From: Proteiniphilum sp. UBA5267
Lineage (GTDB): Bacteria > Bacteroidota > Bacteroidia > Bacteroidales > Dysgonomonadaceae
Length of the DNA: 5,634 nucleotides
Reading direction: 5' to 3'
Assembly (NCBI GenBank): GCA_002411515.1
Contig: DHTF01000101.1
Coordinates: 631 to 6,264, forward strand
Position numbers and translations under genes: made by a program
The notes under the pieces: generated by a model
What the model was told of the DNA's origin: nothing
The model's database searches: none
Seen by the model: only the letters and a program-made list of their open reading frames with translations
Part shown: positions 1 to 5,634 of the stretch, one piece after another
Position numbering within the stretch: the first letter of the stretch is position 1
Layout of the letters: every line of letters starts with the position of its first letter

Positions 1-2424
1 AGCGCCGGAGAAATGCACCAGGGTGGGTTTTATTGTTTTGAATACGACATCACCAAACTGTTGAAGTTTGGACAGAATAATCTCCTTGAAGTCACCGTAC
101 ACAAATCGTCTTCGAATGAATCGATAGAAAATGCCGAACGGAAGTCGGATTTTTGGGTCTATGGGGGCATCTATCGCCCGGTATGGCTCAAGGCGCTCCC
201 TAGGGAACACATCGACCGGGTGGCCATCGATGCACAATCGGACGGGAATTTTATGATGGATGTCTTCCTGGGGGGGAATACGGCAAATGCGCAGGTGACT
301 GCCCGGGTGAAGACGCTGGATGGCCAGTTATTTGGGGATGCACTCACGGCTGATGCTGGTAAGAACGGTGTTACCCGGTTGTCGGGAAAGTTTGAGAATC
401 CCAGGTTATGGTCTTCCGAATTCCCCGAAAGATATCAGGTGGAGGTTGTGCTGACCAAAAACGGAAAGAATATCCATACGGTGACCGAAAAGTTTGGTTT
501 TCGCACAGTGGAGTTGCGCCCGGGAGACGGTTTCTATGTAAACGGAACAAAAATTAAGTTTAAGGGGGTCAACAGACACACGCACTGGCCCACCACCGGG
601 AGGGCCACCAATTATTCCATCAGTTTGATGGATGTACTGCTGATCAAGGAAATGAACATGAATGCTGTCAGAATGTCGCATTATCCTCCCGATCGCCATT
701 TTTTGGATGGTTGCGATTCGCTGGGACTCTATGTCATTGATGAACTCACTGGCTGGCAATCTGCGTATGACACCGAAGCAGGCAAGAAGCTGGTGCGGGA
801 GTTGATTGTCCGCGATGTGAATCACCCGAGTGTGGTCTTGTGGGCGAACGGTAACGAAGGGGGATTTAATTTTGATCTGCTGCCTGAATATCCCCGTTTC
901 GACATCCAGAAACGGCATGTTTTCCATCCCTGGCTCGAGGAGGCATCCACAAACACCTTTCACTACCCTGCGTATGGGGTAGGGACTCATTTTCTCTTCA
1001 ATGGAAATAAATTGTTCTTCCCCACGGAGTTTATGCATGGTTTGTACGATGGTGGACATGGAGCGGGACTTGACGATTTCTGGAATCTGATGCAATCTAA
1101 TCCCTTGAGTGTGGGTGGTTTCTTGTGGGATCTGGTGGATCAGGGCGTGGTGCGCAATGATAGAAACAACGAGATGGATACCGACGGAAATCATGCTGCA
1201 GATGGTATTGTGGGCCCATACCGTGAAAAGGAGGGTAGCTTTTATACCATCAAGGAGATATGGTCGCCCGTCTATCTGGCGGGAACAACATTTCTGCCTC
1301 CCACCTTCGACGGGACATTCAAGGTGGAGAATCGATATCATTTCACCAACCTGAATCAGTGTAAATTCAGGGCAAAATGGGTTCGTTTCGATTTCCTCAC
1401 CGGTGCAAAAGAAGTACTGGATGCAAATGTTTCCGTACCCGATATCTTACCTGGTTTCAACGGATTGATCAAGGTGGATGTGCCACCAAATATGACCGAC
1501 TATGATGCATTGTATCTCACTGCCACCGATGTGTATGGCAAAGAGATTTATACCTGGACCAGAACAATCACACCCGCCGCGGCATATGCTGCGCGATTGA
1601 TTGAAAAAGGGCAGAACGTGGTTGAACGGGAAGAACGGAACGACGAGATCCTGTTCAGCAGTAAAGCTGTGAGACTGACCATCGATAAAAAGAACGGGCT
1701 GATTCGTTCTATTGAAGCAAATGGAAAACAACTCTCCCTTGCAAATGGCCCAAGGTTTACCAGCGGAAATTTAATTTTGGATACGGTGAATACCATCATG
1801 GAGGATCAGCGTGAGAAACTACAATTGGTTTTTAAAGAAGAGAATAACAAGCGGCAGAATAAACGAAATATCATTACGCTCTCCCTGTTGGCTTCGGGCT
1901 GGGTTGAAATAGAATACACATTCGATGTGGGTGGTTATCACGATCACATGGGCATCACGTTTGATTATCCAGAGGAAAAGGTAAAAGGAGTCAGGTGGCT
2001 GGGAAACGGGCCCTATAGGGTTTGGAAAAACAGGTTGAAGGGTGTTTCCTTTAATATCTGGGAAAAAGAGTATAACAACACGGTCACGGGTGAGTCATGG
2101 GTCTATCCGGAGTTTAAGGGGTTTCATGCCAATCTCTATGCGGCGGACCTGAGCACCAATGAGGGTGTGTTGCGCATCGTGGCAGCATCCGATGATTTGT
2201 TTCTTCATCTGTTCACGCCCGGCAATCCCGTGAAGCGGAACAACGACAATACACTCGGAAAGTTTCCCGACGGACAACTATCGGTACTCAACGCAATCAG
2301 TCCGGTTGGGACAAAATTCAAGCAGGCACGGGATCTTGGACCGCAAAGCCAGCAGAACTTTTTCCTGAGCTCGGGGCATGCGGATCCTTTGAAGGGAAAA
2401 ATTTACCTGAAGTACATTCCTTAA
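1..2424 (+). CDS. Glycoside hydrolase family 2 enzyme, LacZ-like multidomain type (5' partial)
   Basis: This is a retaining exo-acting glycosidase of family GH2 that would release a terminal sugar from oligo- or polysaccharides; its exact substrate is not readable. The frame is open to base 1, so the ATG at base 13 is internal and roughly 120-150 residues, including any signal peptide, are missing. Counting from base 1, 807 residues remain: the end of the sugar-binding jelly roll (to about 64), an immunoglobulin-like domain (about 70-168), the TIM barrel (about 170-435, opening with FKGVNRHTHW at 187), a LacZ domain-4-like sandwich (about 440-545), and a C-terminal Bgal_small_N-like domain (about 550-807, with GNGPYRVWKNR at 668-678). 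The proposed acid/base is E286 in NGNEGG and the nucleophile is E343 in PTEFMHG; SHYP (H227) and GGFLWD (372-377) match LacZ. The LacZ magnesium ligands are not conserved, so beta-galactosidase activity should not be assumed. The frame is intact to its TAA stop, and a terminator follows 22 bp later. Family assignment is firm; specificity is unknown. Confidence 0.93.
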   Translation, partial: SAGEMHQGGFYCFEYDITKLLKFGQNNLLEVTVHKSSSNESIENAERKSDFWVYGGIYRPVWLKALPREHIDRVAIDAQSDGNFMMDVFLGGNTANAQVTARVKTLDGQLFGDALTADAGKNGVTRLSGKFENPRLWSSEFPERYQVEVVLTKNGKNIHTVTEKFGFRTVELRPGDGFYVNGTKIKFKGVNRHTHWPTTGRATNYSISLMDVLLIKEMNMNAVRMSHYPPDRHFLDGCDSLGLYVIDELTGWQSAYDTEAGKKLVRELIVRDVNHPSVVLWANGNEGGFNFDLLPEYPRFDIQKRHVFHPWLEEASTNTFHYPAYGVGTHFLFNGNKLFFPTEFMHGLYDGGHGAGLDDFWNLMQSNPLSVGGFLWDLVDQGVVRNDRNNEMDTDGNHAADGIVGPYREKEGSFYTIKEIWSPVYLAGTTFLPPTFDGTFKVENRYHFTNLNQCKFRAKWVRFDFLTGAKEVLDANVSVPDILPGFNGLIKVDVPPNMTDYDALYLTATDVYGKEIYTWTRTITPAAAYAARLIEKGQNVVEREERNDEILFSSKAVRLTIDKKNGLIRSIEANGKQLSLANGPRFTSGNLILDTVNTIMEDQREKLQLVFKEENNKRQNKRNIITLSLLASGWVEIEYTFDVGGYHDHMGITFDYPEEKVKGVRWLGNGPYRVWKNRLKGVSFNIWEKEYNNTVTGESWVYPEFKGFHANLYAADLSTNEGVLRIVAASDDLFLHLFTPGNPVKRNNDNTLGKFPDGQLSVLNAISPVGTKFKQARDLGPQSQQNFFLSSGHADPLKGKIYLKYIP

Positions 2425-2445
2425 AATAACAGCGAAAACAAAACG

Positions 2446-2480
2446 AAAAAAAAAGTGGAATTTTTATTCCACTTTTTTTT
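2446..2480. terminator. Bidirectional intrinsic terminator between the GH2 gene and clpC
   Basis: A perfect 15-bp inverted repeat (2447-2461 with 2466-2480) has a 4-base TTTT loop. Its core GTGGAAT/ATTCCAC is flanked by nine A's on the left and eight T's on the right. Read rightward it ends the GH2 transcript; read leftward it ends the clpC transcript, because each strand shows a short stem followed by a T-run. The clpC stop codon (2464-2466) covers part of the loop and the last codons of clpC form one arm. The core stem is only modestly GC-rich, so efficiency is inferred rather than seen. Confidence 0.85.
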
Positions 2481-5025
2481 CTACTGTCATCACGATCTGT
2501 TGTTTCTCGCTGTCGAAATCGACCAGTATGCTGTCGCCCTCTTTCAGGCCGGCGCGGATGATGAGCTCGGCCATCTCGTCTTCAATATACTTTTGGATGG
2601 CCCGCTTGAGTGGCCGTGCACCAAACTGCACATCGTAGCCTTTGTTGGCAATAAACTCTTTGGCCGGCTCGGTGAGTTTCACCAGGAAGCCCAGGTCGGC
2701 AATGCGTTTGTAGAGCCCCGCCAGTTCAAGGTCGATGATCTTGTAGATCGACTCCTTGCTGAGCTGGTCGAACATCACAATGTCGTCCACACGGTTCAGG
2801 AATTCGGGTGCAAAAGCCTTGTTCAGCGCTTTCTGGATCACGCTGTGTGTGTATTCGGTATTGCTCACATCGTTGCCTGTGCTGAAGCCTATCCCCTTTC
2901 CGAAATCCTTGAGTTGTCTTGTCCCGATGTTCGATGTCATGATCAGGATGGTGTTCTTGAAGTCGATCTTCCGCCCCAGGCTGTCCGTCACATGACCTTC
3001 GTCCATGATCTGGAGAAGGATGTTGAACACGTCGGGATGTGCTTTCTCTACCTCATCGAGCAGTACCACAGAGTAGGGGCGGCGCCGTACTTTTTCGGTG
3101 AGCTGTCCGCCTTCTTCGTATCCTACATATCCCGGAGGCGCTCCCACCAGTCGTGACACATTGAATTTCTCCATGTACTCACTCATGTCGATGCGAATGA
3201 GGTTCTCCGATGAATCGAACAGAAACTCGGCCAGCTTCTTGGCAAGGTGTGTTTTCCCCACACCCGTAGGTCCCAGGAACATGAAGTTGCCGATGGGCTT
3301 GTTGGGGTCTTTCAGCCCCACGCGGTTTCGCTGGATGGCTTTCACGATCTTGTTGATGGCTTCATCCTGTCCGATGACCTTGCTCTTCAACACGTCACGC
3401 ATCTCAAGAAGCCGTTGTCCTTCGGCCTGAGCAATACGTTGTACCGGCACGCCTGAGATCATGGCCACCACTTCGGCGATCTTCTCTTCGTCTACAATTT
3501 CAGGCTTCTCCTTGATCTCTTTTTGCCAGCGCTCTTCCTCGGCTTCAAGTGCGAGGAGCAGATGCCGCTGCTTGTCGCGGTAACTGGCTGCCAACTCATA
3601 TTTTTGTGCCTTGACGGCATCGGTCTTTTGCTTTTCTACCTCCTTCAACTCTTCCTCCAGGTGTTCTATGGTCTCCGGAATCACGATGTTGGAGATGTGC
3701 ACCCTTGCCCCGGCTTCGTCGAGCGCGTCGATGGCCTTGTCGGGGAAGGTGCGGTCCGACACGTAGCGGTCGGTCAGCTTCACACAGGCCTGCAATGCCT
3801 CGTCGGTGTAACGTACGTTGTGGTGATCTTCGTACCGCTCTTTGATGTTACGCAGGATCTGCAGTGTCTCCTCTGGCGTAGTGGGGTCCACGATCACCTT
3901 TTGGAAACGGCGTTCCAGTGCGCCGTCTTTTTCGATATTCTTCCGATACTCGTCGAGCGTGGTGGCACCGATACACTGTATCTCACCACGAGCCAGTGCC
4001 GGCTTCAGCATGTTGGCCGCATCGAGAGAACCGGCAGCGCCTCCCGCACCCACAATGGTGTGGATCTCGTCGATGAAGAGGATGATGTTCGGGTTTTTCG
4101 ACAGCTCATTCAGGATGGCTTTGATGCGCTCCTCAAACTGGCCGCGGTACTTTGTTCCCGCAACGATGGATGCCATATCGAGCGCAATGACCCTCTTGTC
4201 GAACAGTGCCCGCGATACCTTCTTCTGGGTGATGCGCAGTGCCAGTCCGTCCACAATGGCCGACTTGCCCACACCCGGGTCACCAATAAGTACCGGGTTG
4301 TTCTTCTTGCGGCGACTGAGGATCTGTGCGATGCGCTCTATCTCCTTTTCACGCCCTACTACCGGGTCGAGCCTGTTTTCCAGTGCTGCACGGGTGATGT
4401 CGGTCCCGAAATTATCGAGTACAGGTGTATCGGAACCACCCTTGGTCTGGGAGGAGGTACCCTGGCCACTGCCGGGGTTGAACGATGATTTGTCGCTCAA
4501 TTCATCGTCGTCATCATCGGTGAAGTTTGCTCCTGCCGAAGGCATTTGTGACTCATCGATTTCGTCGTCACTACCGTCTTCGGAGCGGTTTTCGAGGATA
4601 CTCTTGATATACAGGAAAGCACTTGAATAGTCCAGTTGAAATTGTGTGAGAATATCGTGTATCAGGGTGCTTTTTTCTTTCAGCAATGCGAGCAGGACAT
4701 GTTCTGAATCGGTTTCTGTGCTCTTGGTGAGTCGTGCTTCAAGAATGCTCATTTTTAGTGCTTTTTCTGTATTCTTGTTGATCACCAGTTCATTTGATCC
4801 ATCGTATGGTTCCTGTATAGCCCGTATGTGAGAATCGATATATTTCTTTAAGTCCTCTAAATTAACATCGAAATCCTGCAGCACCTGAATAGCCAGTCCG
4901 TCGCCTTCGCGGAGTATACCCAGCATGAGATGTTCGGGGCCAATATAGTTGTTCTGGAGCCGTCCTGCTTCTTCACGGCTATATGCCATGATGTCTCTTA
5001 TCCGTTGTGAAAAATTATTTTCCAT
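2464..5025 (-). CDS. clpC: ATP-dependent Clp protease ATP-binding subunit ClpC (Hsp100 AAA+ unfoldase)
   Basis: This cytoplasmic class I Hsp100 hexamer unfolds proteins and threads them into the ClpP peptidase. The 853 residues show the full order: a double Clp_N repeat (about 1-145), an acidic linker (about 146-205), AAA+ domain D1 with Walker A GDPGVGKS (248-255), pore loop GTKYRGQ (Y293), Walker B ILFIDE (315-320) and the ERRF arginine region (371-374). A short coiled-coil M domain with a UVR-like stretch follows (about 450-505); its small size fits ClpC rather than ClpB. D2 has Walker A GPTGVGKT (585-592), pore loop GYVG (632-635), Walker B VVLLDE (653-658) and sensor-2 GAR (802-804). IGF at 712-714 is the expected ClpP-docking loop, so this should be a protease partner rather than a stand-alone disaggregase. 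The ATG at 5025 is chosen because Clp_N begins directly after it and GGGAGG lies 6 bases upstream. All catalytic motifs are present. The linker is about 40 residues longer than in Bacillus ClpC. The gene converges on the GH2 gene and shares its terminator. No clpP is in the window. Confidence 0.98.
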   Translation of the reverse strand: MENNFSQRIRDIMAYSREEAGRLQNNYIGPEHLMLGILREGDGLAIQVLQDFDVNLEDLKKYIDSHIRAIQEPYDGSNELVINKNTEKALKMSILEARLTKSTETDSEHVLLALLKEKSTLIHDILTQFQLDYSSAFLYIKSILENRSEDGSDDEIDESQMPSAGANFTDDDDDELSDKSSFNPGSGQGTSSQTKGGSDTPVLDNFGTDITRAALENRLDPVVGREKEIERIAQILSRRKKNNPVLIGDPGVGKSAIVDGLALRITQKKVSRALFDKRVIALDMASIVAGTKYRGQFEERIKAILNELSKNPNIILFIDEIHTIVGAGGAAGSLDAANMLKPALARGEIQCIGATTLDEYRKNIEKDGALERRFQKVIVDPTTPEETLQILRNIKERYEDHHNVRYTDEALQACVKLTDRYVSDRTFPDKAIDALDEAGARVHISNIVIPETIEHLEEELKEVEKQKTDAVKAQKYELAASYRDKQRHLLLALEAEEERWQKEIKEKPEIVDEEKIAEVVAMISGVPVQRIAQAEGQRLLEMRDVLKSKVIGQDEAINKIVKAIQRNRVGLKDPNKPIGNFMFLGPTGVGKTHLAKKLAEFLFDSSENLIRIDMSEYMEKFNVSRLVGAPPGYVGYEEGGQLTEKVRRRPYSVVLLDEVEKAHPDVFNILLQIMDEGHVTDSLGRKIDFKNTILIMTSNIGTRQLKDFGKGIGFSTGNDVSNTEYTHSVIQKALNKAFAPEFLNRVDDIVMFDQLSKESIYKIIDLELAGLYKRIADLGFLVKLTEPAKEFIANKGYDVQFGARPLKRAIQKYIEDEMAELIIRAGLKEGDSILVDFDSEKQQIVMTVEKKVE

Positions 5026-5031
5026 TGTTTT

Positions 5032-5037
5032 CCTCCC
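5032..5037 (-). promoter_or_regulatory. Strong Shine-Dalgarno site of clpC
   Basis: On the minus strand GGGAGG lies 6 bases (AAAACA) before the ATG at 5025-5023. This is a near-ideal site and settles the clpC start. It stands out because Bacteroidota messages generally rely little on Shine-Dalgarno pairing and favour A-rich leaders, so this gene may be set for high translation (an inference). Confidence 0.8.
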
Positions 5038-5076
5038 TTTTAATTTTGACTACTCCCCGCAACTCATCTGGTCGAT

Positions 5077-5094
5077 AAGACTGCTGCCAGTCTT
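5077..5094 (-). promoter_or_regulatory. Perfect hairpin in the putative clpC 5' leader
   Basis: AAGACTG (5077-5083) and CAGTCTT (5088-5094) form a 7-bp inverted repeat around a 4-base loop. It lies about 50 bases upstream of the clpC start codon and inside the leader predicted from the promoter-like element at 5141-5148. No T-run follows on the minus strand, so it is not a terminator. It could stabilise the mRNA, modulate translation, or be a protein-binding dyad in the DNA. The inverted repeat is certain; the function is not. Confidence 0.5.
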
Positions 5095-5140
5095 GTGGAA
5101 AAACGTAATAGTACCAATCTTTTCATCGCATGATTGAATA

Positions 5141-5148
5141 CAAATATA
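5141..5148 (-). promoter_or_regulatory. Candidate Bacteroidota -7 promoter element for clpC
   Basis: The minus strand reads TATATTTG, an exact match to the Bacteroidota -7 consensus TAnnTTTG. It is the only match I saw in the gap between the permease gene and clpC. The usual -33 TTTG is not present at the expected distance (about 5168-5171), where a TCATGCATGA palindrome lies instead. If used, transcription would start near 5135 and give a leader of about 110 bases. A single short motif in an AT-rich gap is modest evidence. Confidence 0.5.
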
Positions 5149-5164
5149 AACCATTTATTTTTAA

Positions 5165-5174
5165 TCATGCATGA
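5165..5174. repeat. 10-bp perfect palindrome TCATGCATGA upstream of the clpC -7 element
   Basis: The palindrome has no spacer and covers the place where a -33 element would sit relative to TATATTTG at 5141-5148. That position would suit an activator or repressor operator. A 10-bp palindrome can occur by chance in a few kilobases, so only the location makes it worth recording. Confidence 0.25.
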
Positions 5175-5285
5175 ATTGGCGAGTGCAATCGGTAAAAAAT
5201 CTACAAAAACAGTGCCAATCTTTTTTGCAGCGAAACGCACATATATTATGACGATTGAGGTGCCGATTTTGTTTACAAGAGGAGA

Positions 5286-5634
5286 TTATAATTTCTTTCT
5301 TTTTAGTACGATCCACACAATCATGGGAGCCCCAAAAACGGCTGTCACGGCATTGATGGGCAATGTTCTGCCGGTCAGTGGAATCTGGGAAACAATGTCG
5401 CAGGTGAGCATCAGGATGCTACCCAGCAGAAGGGTAGCCTGTAGAATGGTCTTGTGGTTGACCGTGACAAAAAAGGTGCGCGCAAAATGGGGAATGACAA
5501 CCCCCACGAACGCAATGGGGCCGGTGAATGCCGTAACAGCTCCGGTGATGATGGCAGAGATGGTGATGATAAACAGGCGTATTTGTTTGATGTGCTGTCC
5601 CGTGCTCATCGCGTAATTCTCCCCGAGCAGCAGG
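5286..5634 (-). CDS. FecCD/BtuC-family ABC transporter permease (5' partial, C-terminal part)
   Basis: This is an inner-membrane permease subunit of a type II ABC importer, a family that carries ferric siderophores, heme or cobalamin from a periplasmic binding protein using a cytoplasmic ATPase. Only the last 115 residues are present; members are usually about 330-350 long, so roughly two thirds lie beyond the right edge, and the start is not visible. Counting from the first whole codon, LLLGENYA (1-8) is the family's LGE-x-x-A motif. A hydrophobic segment (20-36) leads into GPIAFVGVVIPHFAR (38-52), the most diagnostic family signature and part of the region facing the ATPase. Further hydrophobic segments lie at about 64-81 and 95-110, and LPINAVTAVFGAP (91-103) is the usual C-terminal motif, with N94 where the family usually has Gly. 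The protein ends in a basic KRKKL tail. No terminator-like hairpin follows the stop. Partner genes would be expected outside the window. The substrate cannot be told from this fragment. Confidence 0.93.
   Translation of the reverse strand, partial: LLLGENYAMSTGQHIKQIRLFIITISAIITGAVTAFTGPIAFVGVVIPHFARTFFVTVNHKTILQATLLLGSILMLTCDIVSQIPLTGRTLPINAVTAVFGAPMIVWIVLKRKKL

Larger units (their letters stand above)
5111..5224. repeat. Imperfect 13-bp direct repeat pair GTRCCAATCTTTT flanking the clpC promoter region
   Basis: GTACCAATCTTTT (5111-5123) and GTGCCAATCTTTT (5212-5224) differ at one base and start 101 bases apart. A weaker relative, GGTGCCGATTTT, lies at 5259-5270. One copy falls in the predicted clpC leader and the other upstream of the promoter element. 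They could be regulator sites or chance matches in AT-rich sequence; nothing identifies a binding protein. Confidence 0.3.

Noticed and set aside
13..15. ATG at base 13 as the start of the GH2 gene
   Set aside because: The frame stays open upstream to base 1, no ribosome binding site is visible, and the residues around it already belong to the middle of the sugar-binding domain.
406..1341. Open frame of 311 codons on the minus strand inside the GH2 gene
   Set aside because: It is antisense to the GH2 jelly-roll/barrel coding region, shows no family resemblance, and the GH2 frame carries the catalytic motifs.
2464..2484. A8 run followed by a hairpin at the end of clpC as a programmed -1 frameshift site
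   Set aside because: The run resembles a slippery heptamer, but it is explained as the A-rich arm of the bidirectional terminator. A -1 product would read past the point where transcription is expected to stop.
2455..3156. Open frame of 233 codons on the plus strand opposite clpC
   Set aside because: It lies wholly antisense to the highly conserved clpC D2 region, has no recognisable domain, and begins inside the terminator. The same applies to the other long plus-strand frames between 3098 and 4831.
5045..5051. AGTCAAA on the minus strand as a CtsR box
   Set aside because: Only one heptamer is present; a CtsR operator needs a tandem pair, and CtsR is a Firmicutes regulator.
5181..5186. GAGTGC as half of a CIRCE (HrcA) operator upstream of clpC
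   Set aside because: The matching TTAGCACTC half at 9-base spacing is absent, and a 6-base match is expected by chance.
5187..5268. AATCGG...CCGATT inverted repeat as a terminator for the permease gene
   Set aside because: The arms are only 6 bp, are about 70 bases apart, and have no T-run on the minus strand.
5134..5616. Plus-strand open frame of 160 codons covering the clpC promoter region and the permease gene
   Set aside because: Most of it is antisense to a clear FecCD permease, and its start lies in AT-rich noncoding sequence without a convincing ribosome binding site.

Overview
The window looks like part of a Bacteroidota chromosome, most likely Bacteroidales, though the family is a guess. 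Three things support this: a LacZ-clan glycoside hydrolase of the kind common in polysaccharide-using Bacteroidales, a ClpC of that lineage's type with a long acidic linker, and a Bacteroidota-style -7 promoter element (TAnnTTTG) upstream of clpC. Nothing here suggests a phage, transposon, CRISPR array or defence system, and no RNA gene was found.

Layout: bases 1-2424 (+ strand) hold a large glycoside hydrolase family 2 enzyme whose N-terminus lies outside the window. It meets clpC (2464-5025, - strand) tail to tail. A 40-bp gap between them contains most of a symmetrical hairpin flanked by an A-run and a T-run, which can terminate transcription from both sides. The hairpin loop overlaps the clpC stop codon. 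The 260-bp region 5026-5285 upstream of clpC holds a strong Shine-Dalgarno site, a perfect 7-bp leader hairpin, a -7-like promoter element, a 10-bp palindrome and a 13-bp imperfect direct repeat. Bases 5286-5634 (- strand) encode the C-terminal third of a FecCD/BtuC-type ABC permease that runs off the right edge.

The three genes do not form an obvious pathway. The hydrolase would trim glycosides from dietary or environmental polysaccharides, ClpC is a housekeeping and stress unfoldase that feeds the ClpP protease, and the permease imports an iron complex, heme or cobalamin. The permease and clpC share a strand, but the 260-bp gap with its own promoter-like element suggests clpC is transcribed separately. 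The window is mostly ordinary. The points most worth checking are the hydrolase's missing LacZ metal-site residues, the terminator overlapping the clpC stop codon, and the structured clpC leader.
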